From Macrocybe gigantea (lineage: Eukaryota; Basidiomycota; Agaricomycetes; Agaricales; Callistosporiaceae): a stretch of 64,000 nt of DNA. The DNA is taken from assembly GCA_011319805.1 (NCBI GenBank), contig SJRY01000137.1:19594-83593 (forward strand). Direction: 5' to 3'. The notes under the pieces are model-generated. The model worked only from the letters and a program-made list of their open reading frames with translations, had not been told where the DNA came from and did no database searches. Positions 23,150 through 34,905 of this stretch are shown here, piece after piece (position 1 is the stretch's first letter; each line of letters starts with the position of its first letter). The position numbers and the translations under genes are program-made.

Positions 23150-24473
23150 ATGCTGCCATTGCTACCATTGCGAGCTTCAGTGAACTGCGATCTCGGAGAG
23201 GTGCGGGATATTATTCCTGCTCGTGTCATTGAACTGTGTCAAGCTGACAGCGACCCATTGTTAAGGGCTTCTCTCTGTACAGCATCGTGCGTGCACCGTT
23301 CCTGCGATCGATTTTCATTCGTTCCATTTACTTTACCTTAAGGCGAATGATGAAGCCCTCATGAGGACTATTCACACCGCCAATATTGCCTGTGGATTCC
23401 ATGCCGGGTAATGTCGTATTTGATGTCAACGCGCCAAAAGTGGAATTCAACGTGCCCTGTGGTAGAGACTTTTCTATCATCAAGAAAACTGTAGCCCTTG
23501 CAAAGGCAAACAATGTTCACGTCGGGGCGCACCCTTCACTGCCTGATCTCCAGGGCTTCGGGCGAAGGGAGATGGCTATGGAACCTGTTGAGTCAGCCCC
23601 ACCAAGCTCATCATGTAGTCCGGTTGACGCGACACGACGCCGCCTTCAGGATGAACTGGCGTCTTGCTTTATCTATCAAGTCGGTGCACTATCTGGATTT
23701 CTCCGAATGTACGACATTCCGCTCCATCATGTATGTTTTTAGGTTTCCTGCTCTCTTTTCTGGTTGCTTACGACAATGTTGCTTCAGATCAAGCCTCATG
23801 GTGCAATATACGGGCAGACGTCTCGCAATTTGAGCTTGGCGCGAGCAGTCGTCGATGTCGTCAAGATATTCGACAAGGATCAACGACAGCGAATAGCTCT
23901 GGTGGGGCTCGCTGGCACAGCGCATCAAATTGCCGCAGAAGAAGCTGGTGTGAACTTTGTTGCCGGTAAGCCAGGCTATTCGGTATAGCCGTGTGTCCCT
24001 CATCAAGTACTCCTTTTTTTTCTCAGAATGGTTTGCGGACTTGGATTATGACGAACATGGAAAACTTATAATCACGAAGTACCTCAACTGTGCTACACCC
24101 ATGACTGGTGTAGTTGATTCGACACTATTTCATTACAAGGTCCCACAAACCCGTCCCTCTTGACGAAGTCCGAACCAGGGTACGAAGCTTGTTTTTCACT
24201 TATTCTGCCGCATATATATATCTCACGACGATATGTTCCCAGGTCCAGAGACTCCTAAGTCAGCACCTCGTGACAACCATTGCTGGAACGTTTATCCCAA
24301 TCGGAGACGGAGTCGTTGAAGTGACCATCTGCTGCCACTCGGACACTCCAGTGAGTCCGCTTCCTTTATCGCCCAAATGGTTCTTTCACTGTTTGTTGCA
24401 GAACGCCGTTGAGGTCGCACAGCTAGTCAAGTCGATAGTGGATGAGAGCAACTCGAGAGCGGGATATAATTGA
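23150..24473 (+). CDS. lamB: LamB/YcsF (5-oxoprolinase subunit A, PxpA) family protein
   Basis: Ten exons (23150-23200, 23266-23286, 23343-23407, 23466-23586, 23650-23730, 23788-23965, 24027-24078, 24140-24179, 24243-24350, 24402-24473) give 262 residues in frame. Family landmarks: NCDLGE near the start, ANDEALMRTIHTANIACGFH, HVGAHPSLPDLQGFGRREM, IKPHGAIYGQ and an IAGTFIPIGDGVVEV segment. The second exon is only 21 nt (GFSLYSI) and fills the expected gap after NCDLGE. Bacterial PxpA works with PxpB and PxpC in ATP-dependent opening of 5-oxoproline. The Aspergillus lamB gene belongs to the lactam (2-pyrrolidinone) utilisation locus. The urea-carboxylase-like partner starts 232 bases downstream on the same strand. 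Confidence 0.9.
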
Positions 24474-24705
24474 GCCCGAATTAAACTCCCTAGCGTGCTC
24501 CCTTTCTCATGCATCAAAGCACTTGGCCACATGACCATGATCCGGCAACCCCACAGCCGCGTCAACCGTTCTTATCGCGCTCTATGCAATTGGCGTCATC
24601 TCTCACTATAGATAGACGTGGTGTAACAAGAATGTAATGCGTCCATTTCGTGACTTCTGCGCCTTCAGCCCCGAACCGCAAACTTTTGAATAATCGCAAA
24701 CTCCC

Positions 24706-27700
24706 ATGGCAAACTCTCATGAGCTCGTGACCTCTGACGACTTCTGCCCTCGTCCAACGCGAGTCAGGCAGAGGCTTCTCATCGCTAATCGTGGCGAAAT
24801 CGCCGTCCGGATCATCCGCACGGCGAAAGAACTGGGGATCGCCACCCTTGCCGTATACACTCCCTCGGATACCCTCTCTCCACATGTCAGCATGGCGGAT
24901 GAAGCCGTTGCGCTATCAGAAGAGAAACTTGCTCAGAGTGGGGGAAGGAGTCCGAATCAAAGGCCTACCTAGACGGGCCCTCCATCATAGCCATATGCAG
25001 GTCCCATGATGTGACGCTCCTCCATCCCGGATACGGCTTCCTTTCCGAAAATGCGGACTTTGCGTCTATGGTTTTAGAGGCCGGTATAACATGGCTGGGT
25101 CCGCGACCTGAGGTCATCCAAACGATGGGTCGCAAGCACGAAGCCAGGGCAGTCGCGATTCAGGCTGGCGTCCCCGTGGTGCCTGGCTCCGAGGGGTTAT
25201 TAGACAGCGCGGACTCTGCGTTGCGAGCTGCCGAGCGAGTTGGCTATCCAGTCTTGCTGAAGGCCAGTGCTGGCGGAGGAGGGATGGGCATGATCGTTTG
25301 CTCAAACCAATCAGAGTTGTTAGAGCGATTTTCTGAGATGAAGCAGCGTGCAAAGGTAACATCCTTTTGTTCGTTTCGTGCTTTCAAACCATTGACATGA
25401 CTCTTAGGCTCTCTTTTCAGACGAAGCTCTGTTCCTGGAGAAGTACTTTCCTAAGTCGCACCACATTGAGGTGCAGGTGCGCATTCGTGTGTTGACAGTT
25501 CCAAAAGGCAAGGTAAATATCTCTTTCGTGTAGGTCTTTGGAAACGGCATGGGCGATGTTGTCCACATGGGTGAACGGGAGTGCAGCATTCAGCGCCGGC
25601 ACCAGAAGATCATCGAAGAGGCGCCGAGTCCATTCTGTTCGGCTCTCCTGGGCGAGTCTTGCATGCCTTGTTGATATGTAGCATTCGGGGCGCCTGACAG
25701 CATGCAGGATTGAGAGAACGGATATGTGAAGCGGCTTTAAGGCTTTGTCGCCTCATCAAGTATGGGTCTGCCGGTGAATGCCCTCTAGCCTGTGGTTCAA
25801 GTTCGCATTATTCATCCCTCCTGGAGGCACTGTTGAGTTCCTCGTGGACGACGAGACTGCAGGGTTCTACTTCCTGGAAATGAACACGCGCATCCAGGTA
25901 ATCGGTTCGTTGCGGGAGTCGCTATCGTCCATTGAGTTTCATCGATTATAGGTAGAGCATCCGGTCACCGAAGCTATATACCCTGGTTTGGATCTCGTGC
26001 GCCTCATGATTTTACAAGGCGTCAGTGAGCAGCAGAACGGTAGAGGCATAATGACAGATCAGCCGGAGATGGACCAATCCACATATGATGGGCTGCGCAC
26101 CGAGGACTCGATGAAGTGCGCACATGCTATAGAAGGTCGAGTGTATGCGGAAAACCCGGCGGAGAACTTTACGCCGAGTCCAGGGCTGCTTCAGCACGTC
26201 GAACTTAAAGAGCATGAATGCGATTGGCTTAGAATAGAGACTTGGGTGGGTTCATTGCGATAAACACCCAGCTTCAGCATATCTTGAAACGATCCATTCT
26301 CTGTTAGGTTTCCACCGGTCTCTCGGTCACGCCGTTCTTTGACCCATTGTTATGCAAAATCATAGTCTCTGGGAGTGATCGAGCGGAAACTGTCTCCCGA
26401 TTCGAGCAAGCTCTGTCTTTGTGCAAGATACAAGGGCCACCAAACAACATCGAATACCTTCGCAGAATATGCAGTGACAAGGAGTTTCGCGGTGGCTCTG
26501 TGACGACCCAATTTTCGAGTGCCTTTAATTTCACTCCGCAGTAGGTCTTCGCAGAGTTATAGTCCGGGTCTCCAAGCTGAGCGCCTCCATAGTAGCGTCA
26601 AGATCCTTCATGGGGGCCTCGAAGCTACTGTTCAGGACCTACCAGGTCGCACAATAGGATTTGGTGTCCCACGCAGCGGGCCAATGGATTCATTGGCCTT
26701 TAGCGTTGGGAACATCCTAGTGGGAAATCCGCCTACGACCGAGGGACTGGAAATTGTTCTCCTTTCAGGGTTTGAATTTGCGCTCCAGTTCCATGTAGCG
26801 GCGGTCGTTGCCATCACAGGCAGAGATGTTCTAGTAAAGGTCGACGGCGGATTGGCCAATATGTGGTCATCCGTCGTCGTACCGCGAGGTGGGAAACTAC
26901 AACTTGCAGTGAATCCCAATGAAGGAAAACGCTCGTCTGGCTTCCGCACATACATGAACATCCGAGGCGGTTTTCCCAACATCCCGGCCTATCTTGGGTC
27001 CAAATCAACATCCATGGGATTAAGTGGCTACCAGGTCAAGAATATTCACGTGTCGCGCCAGGATTCTCACAGACCTTTTTAATAGGGAAGATCATTACTT
27101 CCAGGAGACGAAATCGCCCTGGGAGAATGCGGCCCCGAGACGTTGGAGCGCCCACCGTTGGTGACTTTGCCAGACGCCCTGATCCCGAAATATCCCTCGC
27201 ACTGGGTGATTCACGTACTCGCAGGACCACACGACGATGAAGAATTCGTCACCAAAGAAGGAATACAGGGATTTTATTCCACTACGTACGAAGTCTGTCC
27301 TGCCAGTAACCGTATGGGCATTCGGCTTCAGTCTCCCAATCCGATTGGTTGGGCTAGAGAAAACGGCGGTGAAGGAGGCTCCCATCCGAGTAACATCCTC
27401 GATAATGGCTACACAGTCGGCACGATCAATATCAACGGCGACACCCCAGTCATTCTCGGCCTGGAAGGTCCTGACATGGGAGGCTACCTTTGCATGAGCA
27501 CTGTCGCCTCAGCAGATCTGTAAGCAATGCTTCAGGTTAAAAATACCTAACTCATGTCCAATTCAGGTGGAAACTTGGCCAGTTGAGTCCAGGAGACGAG
27601 ATCGAATTCCGAAGTGTTTCGTGGCAGACTGCTCAAGACTTGAAACGCGGCCACTTGAGGTGGATGAGGGCCGTGGAGTTGCTTGCACTCGGGGACCAGC

Positions 27701-29562
27701 ATGAAGTTTCCAACGGTCTGCCGACACATGTGAATGACATTCCTGAGTCACCGATCCTGAAGGTCTTTGGGATAAACGAGGATATAGTCATATTTCGGCA
27801 GGTGAAGAACAGCGTTTGCCGATTGGCGCACATGAGCGTACATGAACTGACCTTATCATAAGGCAGGAGATTCTGCTATCCTTGTCGAGTTTGGGATGAT
27901 GCAATTGAGCATCGAATGCCGTGCGCTGATACATACCTTCGAATCGATAATGACAAATAAGAAGATACATGGAACCGTTTCCCTCTGTCCGTGCATCCGA
28001 TCGATCATGGTGAGCCGTTCCAATTAGACCCTTCATTCTAGCGTTGAGTCTCCTATAGTGTCATTACGACCCTGAAGTTATATCCCAGAACGATTTTCTT
28101 GCTCATCTTGTGTCCGCTTATGAGTCTCTACCGAAATCGGTCGATAATTTAGAGTTTCCGGGAAGGCGGATAACTTTTCCAATCGTACTTGATGATCGTT
28201 GGAATCGCGAGGCGTTGACCCGATATATGAAAACAGTCCGTTCAGAGGCCGTATACCTCCCTAGTAATATCGAATATCTTGCTAGGAATAATGGACTTAC
28301 CGGCGGTGCGCCCGAAGCCCTTTCAAAGTTAATCGAATCCGATTGGGTAAGTTGGACTCCCTATCGTTGCGACAAGACCTTCAACGTCTCTATAGATCGT
28401 TCTTGGCGTTGGCTTTTACTTGGCATGCCCGTTCATGGTTCCCGTGAGGACGCTTCAGTTTTGCAATTCTTGCGTCATCCTGCTCACCCGATCCCGAGAT
28501 CGATCCTCGATGCAGATTAAACGGCCAGAAAATGAACCCGTCGAGGACATACACGCCCAGAGTAGGTCTTCGTCCAACCCTCGTCGAATATGTGCAAGCT
28601 CACCACATAGTATTTCCTGTGGCAGGGTGCCATCGGAATTGCAGGACCTGTAGCCGCGATATATCCGGTGGAGTCTCCTGGAGGCTACCAACTATACGGC
28701 AGAACGCTGCCAACCTGGCACCCCTGGGGAGCAGGATTGAACTTCAGTCCCAATAAACCATGGTTACTTCGGTGTTTCGATCAAGTGAGTGCTAGACGTG
28801 ACAGTTCTCGATTGACTTGACAAGCGATCGACAGGTGCATTTCGTCCCAGTCAGTGAAGCTGAATATCTCCTGGTGCGTCATTCGAGAGGCTACTGAAAG
28901 CATCGCAGTGACAACCATCAGTTTGAACGCGAATTTGACATGGGTCGGTATAGCTTCAAGGTTAAAACTGTCTGTCTCTTTTGGCGCGCAGAGGGATTAA
29001 TGCCCTACCTGTTTAGATTGAAGAGACTACCTTCTCGATGAAGAGATATGCCTCGTTCACGGCCGACATAATCGACGAAGTTGCTGTGGTGCGACAGAGA
29101 CAAATACAAGCACGGACAGAAACGGAAAATCGGTGAGTTATTAGATATTCCGCGACTGCCGGATTCACGTTACGTCTCTGCAGAGAACGGGAATTGCTCG
29201 CAGAGTGGGAACAGACAAAACGAAAGAGCGGTCCAGCTGACATCGCTGGTCAACATCCGGATGAGGGTGAGAAATAGAGTTTCTCACAACGTCACCGTTT
29301 TCAAAAAGACTTTCCCAAAGCCGATGCAGGTCACGACATTCTCCGAGCCTCGGTATTTGCGTCTGTTTGGAAGATAAAATGCCAGCCAGGAGATGTAGTG
29401 AAATCCCCAGATGATGTGCTGCTATTGCTCAACGCCATGAAATCGGAAATTGCTATTAAAGCAGGAGAATCAAATGTAGGAAAGGTTGTTCGAAGGCTTG
29501 GGAAAAACATTCAAGAACAGGCAGCAGTCCGTCCTGGCGATGAGCTTGTGGTCTTTGTCTGA
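24706..29562 (+). CDS. lamA: Urea carboxylase-like protein (biotin carboxylase, KipA, KipI and biotinyl domains), lamA-like
   Basis: This is a large multi-exon gene. Domains in order: biotin carboxylase ([23 protein letters not shown]-grasp [10 protein letters not shown] near 25,260; [14 protein letters not shown] around 25,880-25,970), KipA/PxpC-like carboxyltransferase ([15 protein letters not shown] near 26,610), KipI/PxpB-like domain ([11 protein letters not shown] near 27,870; [29 protein letters not shown]), and a biotinyl domain with AMKSE whose Lys codon is 29440-29442. There is no allophanate-hydrolase domain, so it matches LamA rather than yeast DUR1,2. One intron (25652-25707) has a GC donor. 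A one-base loss in a G run near 24938-24946 breaks the frame between EEKLAQ and [10 protein letters not shown]. The joint at about 28,878-28,912 would need an intron shorter than 36 nt and is unresolved. All other joints I checked are in frame. Confidence 0.85.
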
Positions 29563-30480
29563 CTTGAGATTTAACATGTAAAAATAGTCACGAATCTACT
29601 TTCACTGATTGTGAGGCAAGTCTATACTTCCACATAACTCCGTTCTCCGTGGCTTGCACGAAATGTTCAGTATATCACGTGAGCTGAAAAGGGCCAATAA
29701 ACATAGTTCGGCTGCCTCTATTACGCATTAATCTTTTGTAGGGCGCTCTGCTCAACCAACAACGCTTCATTATCGCGTATGATCTATCACTATACTATGG
29801 CGAGCATTTTGAAGAAGTGCTATGGCCTTTGGACGTCAGGTAGGGTGCGAGCACTCCATAGGCACCTCGTGGGATGACCTGCTGCTATTCAGAACGGACG
29901 GGTGTAACATGCCGATCACCTATTGACGCGTGTCAAGGCTCCGGTGCGTACATGCATGAGACTCCATCTTTGAACGCAATTCGAGGCTTTTTTGATGGTG
30001 GGACACCAAGAGGCGTTTTAGCGCAGAGCGTCTTTGTCATTGCCTTATTTCAGCCAGCCTACTGGTCCTACGCATTGTCGTCACCCGGGTCGTCGGAAGC
30101 ATTGATGGCACTCAGGCATGCGTCCCTTACAGAGACCCTCGTCAAAGATATGACAAAGTTATTTTTATCCAAGAATCTCACAGTACATTTGTCTGGAAAA
30201 AGTATCAGACTACCCTTGAGTCAAATATGTCCGGCCCCGTGTATCAGTCCCGACCCAGCGTGCTCACGGCGCAAAAGCGAACAACGGTAATGGACAGGAA
30301 CTCACAGGTTTATGAGAAATAGGTGGTGTAATTGCTGTCACCGTCGTCTCACATTTCGAACCGGCCTACACTTATTGGCGTCTCCTGGAACAGCGAAAGA
30401 AAATGGCTCAACACCCTTCTCTGTTTAAAAGGCCTCTTGCACCAGTGCCTTGGTTTCAGTAGGCCACCCTCCTATCGAAG
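29563..30480. other. Intergenic, no gene seen
   Basis: Spacer between lamA and laccase, including the laccase promoter. A 138-residue ORF at 29874-30290 has no recognisable feature. TTTAAAAGG at about 30,425 may serve as a TATA element about 55 bases before the laccase ATG. Confidence 0.4.
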
Positions 30481-33110
30481 ATGGTTCTATTTTCCAGTCT
30501 TCTGACCGCCTCTACGCTATTGCCTGCAGCATACGCTGCAGTGCGCCACTTTGATTTCACCATCGGCAATGGCCCCGCTTCTCCCGATGGCTTCGAGAGA
30601 CAGTCAGTAACGACATCTTTCTGCCGGTACTTGCAGTTTTGACATTATCCTCCACTTCAGGGCTATTTTGGTCAACGGACAATTCCCGGGTCCAGCAATC
30701 ACAGTCCAGAAGGGCGACTCTGTCGTCATTCCGACTCATAACAAGTTGATCAACCCAGGCATGCGCCGAAGTACATCCATCGTAAGCGGTCACACCTGTC
30801 TTCCATCTGCAGATGCTGAAAAATCGCCTAAGCATTGGCACGGCTTCTTCCAACCGAGGACATCTGCCCAAGATGGACCAGCGTAAGTTTCCAGAAGTTA
30901 AACGCCACGCGCCGCGATTCTGAAATGTCCCTGCAGCTTTGTCAATCAGGTACTTACATGAAACATATTAAAAACGAACTCCTTAGCCAAAGACAATCAG
31001 TGTCCCATCCCACCAAATACTACCTTCACATATTCATTCAGTACTGCGCCACAGACCGGAAAGTTCGTCGAAAAATACTGCAACAAAGATCAGACACTCA
31101 CGGGCATATTCTAGCTTCTGGTACCACTCTCACTTATCTACGCAGTACTGTGATGGTCTTCGTGGTGTCTTCGTCGTCTATGGTAATGATCCCAACTCTG
31201 TCTTTTTCTTAACGTTAAGCGTTATCTAGACCCCAACGATCCTCTCAAGAACCTCTACGATGTTGATGATGGTGCGTCAATTCATTCATGTACCTTGTGC
31301 CAACGATTGATTGTAGTTTCCAGCGTCAACCATCATTACTCTGGCCGACTGGTACCACAACCTTGCTCCTGCTGCCCAGAACGTCTTCTTCCAGACTGGC
31401 GTTGTTCCCATTCCGGATTCTGGTCTCATCAATGGCCGAGGCAGGTTCAACGGCGGCCCGCTTGTACCCTTTGCGGTGGTCAACGTCCAGAGAGGCAGGA
31501 GATATAGGTACATGAAATCACATAATGATATTTCCTCTGTATTGACTGCGATTGAGGCTGCGTGTCTTCGCCATTTCCTGCCGTCCCTTCTTCACGTTCT
31601 CGATCGACAACCACAACATCACTTTCATGGAAGCCGATGGTATCGAGCATGATCCTGTTACTGTCCAGAATGTCGACGTTTATGCCGGTATGTTTGAACA
31701 AGATCCTATAGTCGATAGCACGCTTAGGAACGGTTTTAGCCCAACGTGTTTCTGTCATCTTGAATGCTAATCAGCCCATCGGAAACTATTGGATCCGTGC
31801 TCCTCCCACTGGTGGTGCTCCTGCCGGCAACCCTAACTGTACGAGATCTTTATCCCTCTGTATAATTACAGCACTTGATTTAACACGAACCGCATAGTCA
31901 ACCCCGATTTGACAAGGGCTATTCTCCGCTATCGTGGTGCACCAGCTGTTGAGCCAACCACGAATAACACGCCCGGTCCCAAATTGCTCGATCAGCAGAT
32001 GCATGTACGTAAAAATCTGGATTTCGCCTCGATCATGCTAGTTCATGTCCATGTTTACAGCCGATTGCCTCTGAGCATCCCGGCATGGTGCGTTCTTCAA
32101 TCATGGCGATTTCCAATGAGTGGATTTCGTGAACTGATTCAATCAATCCCCAGCTTGGTGATGGCCCCCCGGACGTCGGTGAGCAGGACCTTGCTGATGG
32201 CCGACCAGCGTGACTGATTCGCGGTTTCTAGCTATCACGTTGAACATTGCTCAGGTCTGTCCGAGGTTGATGCGAATTTTATTGAATCTAACTTGAGATC
32301 GGATGTGACCAGCCCAACCCACCGTTCTTCGATATTAATGGCATCTCCTACATTTCGCCTTCCGTGCCCGTCCTTCTTCAGTTGCTCAGCGGTGCTGCTC
32401 AGGTTGGTCTCCATACTACTGAGAGTAAAACTCAAGCTCATTGTAATTAGCCTCAAGATCTCCTTCCTTCTGAACAAGTGTATGTAACAGCAACTGTTTC
32501 GTTCCGACTATGCTCACCGACCTCGCAGCTTCATCTTGCCCAAGAATAAGCTGATTGAGGTTTCGATTCCTGGAGGAGGAGGTAAATTCCAATTTTTTCC
32601 TACGAAGGCCGGTACCGATCGTCTGTTTTAGCGCATCCCTTCCACTTGCACGGTCACGCTTTCGATGTCGTCCGACCAGGCAACGACAACAACACCAACT
32701 TCGTCAAGTGCGTGTCTTATCTCACTTCTGCGACGACATTCGAGTAACGTCGTCTTTATTCCAGCCCGCTGAGACGTGATGTCTATCCTAGTACGTCCTC
32801 CGAATCACATGCGTCCGATCCTTTTTCGACTAATACCTCTCAGTCAACGGAGGGAACACAACATTCCGCTTCTGTTCGTGATATCTCGCCTTCCGTCCTA
32901 TGCGCCGTTACTGATTAGGGTACAGTCTCCGGAAACCCCGGCGCGTGGTTCTTGCATTGCCACATCGACTGGCATCTTGAAGCCGGTCTCGCCATCGTCT
33001 TCGGCGAGGCTCCTGAGGACAACGTTTCAGGTCCCCAGGCCCAGATCACGCCTCAGGACTGGCTCAACCTGTGCCCTGAGTACGACGCTCTCGCTCCTGA
33101 CTTCCAGTAA
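30481..33110 (+). CDS. Laccase (multicopper oxidase)
   Basis: Twenty-one exons can be assigned, and their lengths sum to 1563 nt, an intact 520-residue protein. A signal peptide ([19 protein letters not shown]) precedes the mature start [12 protein letters not shown]. All four copper motifs are present: HWHG (30833 on), [13 protein letters not shown] (about 31,118), [16 protein letters not shown] (about 32,633) and [16 protein letters not shown] (about 32,958). It is secreted and oxidises phenolics with four-electron reduction of oxygen, as in lignin breakdown or pigment formation. Several exons are very small: 30937-30949 is 13 nt, and 32232-32254, 32154-32178, 32765-32790 and 32061-32087 are 23-27 nt. 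Two splice sites were chosen to keep the frame (acceptors at 31000 and 32925). Confidence 0.95.
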
Positions 33111-33503
33111 AGGCACAAGGAGTTGGTTCCGCCGTCGTAGATCTTTGTTTCGCCCGCGTAGCACTTTGTTCGTGTTCGATGAATTATTAAATAAATACAT
33201 GTCGAAGTCGCTTTTGCTGTCGTATTTGAAGTGGGTCGAGAATGGTGATAATGTCGGTCTTACTTGTGTTGCTTACCCGAATAGGCATTGGTGTCGTCGG
33301 CTCACGCATGAACGTTGCATGAACTCTTGGAACCGACTGAGGTGAGTCAAGTCGGACCATAACGGGAAAAACTCATACTAAGGACGATCTGCGAGTGTCC
33401 TTTGCATTGAGGTGACTGACATTCGCCTATCCACTTTGTATTCCTTCCAAGTCGCACGGTCAGCATCTGACGCGTAATGTTCAACACCGATCTGCTACAA
33501 TAG
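33111..33503. other. Convergent spacer
   Basis: 3' ends of laccase (+) and the PhyH-like gene (-) face each other here. ATTAAATAAATAC at about 33,186 could contribute to laccase polyadenylation. Confidence 0.35.
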
Positions 33504-34547
33504 TCAAACAAGTCCGGCGGCAAGCAATCTCTGTTTCTCCATTTCCAGCACCTTGTCCTGCGCCGTCATTCTAGCCGGAACTACCAGTCGCCTTTCCGTC
33601 GTAGTCTTGAAATCAAAGCTCTCCAGGCCCAATTCCCTGAGTGTCTTCCTTTCCACCAGGCTGTATTCGTCACCGTTCTCTCTCTGAAACTTGAAGGGCT
33701 CTTTGAGCGCGACGGGTGGATTCGTGATGATCCTTGGCGTTCGTGTGTAGTTCTTTGATGCTGAGTGCAGCATTAGAGGATGCATGAGGACGACGTCGCC
33801 GACTTCGCCGGTCATCTCGAAGAACGTCTTGCATCGTCTGGCAGCGTCCAGATGCGACCAGTAGCCAGGATCGTCCATCTTATTTCCGTGCGCGCTGGTC
33901 GACGGCGTAAAAGATAACCCAGTCGGAAGCACGCCTTCCGGATGAGCCGCTAGGTATTTCGCAATCAGTGCAATGCCATCCGGCGAAATCATCGTTCCTC
34001 CGCCACGAGGCTGTATGTCGGAAAAGATGGGTATTACTAACAGCGCTTGCTCTGGTGAGTCCAGATAATGGACCTTGGGATGGTTCTCAGCGTCAGTTTA
34101 TATCCCTGGAGAAAGCGACTTGCGAAAAAGTCTCCGTCCACATGCCAGTTGTCGAGATTTTCCGGCGCGATGCTTGGCTGGCCCATCCCAAAGTCGGCGG
34201 TACCAAAATTCACGATGAAAGAATCCCCCCAGGTGCTCCTGTTTTCATCTATCCTATCCTCTCCGAGGAGATCTTGCATCGCCGCCCATGCCTGGATCAT
34301 GGCAGTCTAGCAAGCATATCTTCGTTGTTTGTGGAGTCCACACCTTCGGGGAGAAATCTGCTACAAATTCTCTCTTATGGAACGGCATATGGACTCTCTC
34401 CCGGTCCCAAGTCGACTTGTCGTTGGGGTCGATGCCAAGACGGATCCACATCGTACTGGTCCATTCGGCCGCTTTTTCTCGGGAAAAGGCATTCTTGATC
34501 ACTACGTAGCCATTTTCCATAAAGTGATGAACTTGCTCAGCTATCAT
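33504..34547 (-). CDS. Phytanoyl-CoA dioxygenase (PhyH)-like Fe(II)/2-oxoglutarate dioxygenase
   Basis: Three exons (34547-34344, 34291-34124, 34073-33504) encode 313 residues. The metal facial triad is visible as HVDGD (HxD) in NWHVDGDFF and a distal His in VVLMHPLMLHSAS. A downstream Arg (TRTPRIITNPPV) fits 2-oxoglutarate binding. The second intron (34074-34123, 50 nt) has a GC donor (TTC|GCAAGT). Using it joins GDFF to VHYLDSPEQALLVIP and restores a family-like sequence that reading through would lose. The substrate is unknown; fungal PhyH-like proteins act in lipid or secondary metabolism. It lies between laccase (convergent) and the CHI-like gene (same strand). Confidence 0.88.
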
Positions 34548-34905
34548 AGGCGGTCAGGTCTATGGCGGAGTTGCAGATAACGACATCACCAACGAGTCAG
34601 TTCTTTGTATTGGTGTGTCATGTCCTGTCGACGAAGAAACTGAAGAGCTCAGTAATCGTGATCTCTTGTGAGAAGCAGGCTGGATTGCCGGCTTGTCTGG
34701 TATTTAGCGTTCTGTAGATGCCGAAAGGACGAACTTCGGCATCTTTGGCTCTAAATGTATGCTACGGGGCGAACGAACGGATAAATGTCGGTAGCTGAGC
34801 ATCAGCGGACAGAAACTTTCAGAAGTCGTTGAGGAGTAAGAAGCGAACTCTGATTGCTCATTACAACGTTTTGTGGCTAGTTCCAGTGATCAATCAATCC
34901 AATGA
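34548..34905. other. Short intergenic spacer
   Basis: About 360 bases between the start of the PhyH-like gene and the end of the upstream same-strand CHI-like gene. No feature is seen apart from a CATTGG-like motif near 34,900. Confidence 0.3.
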
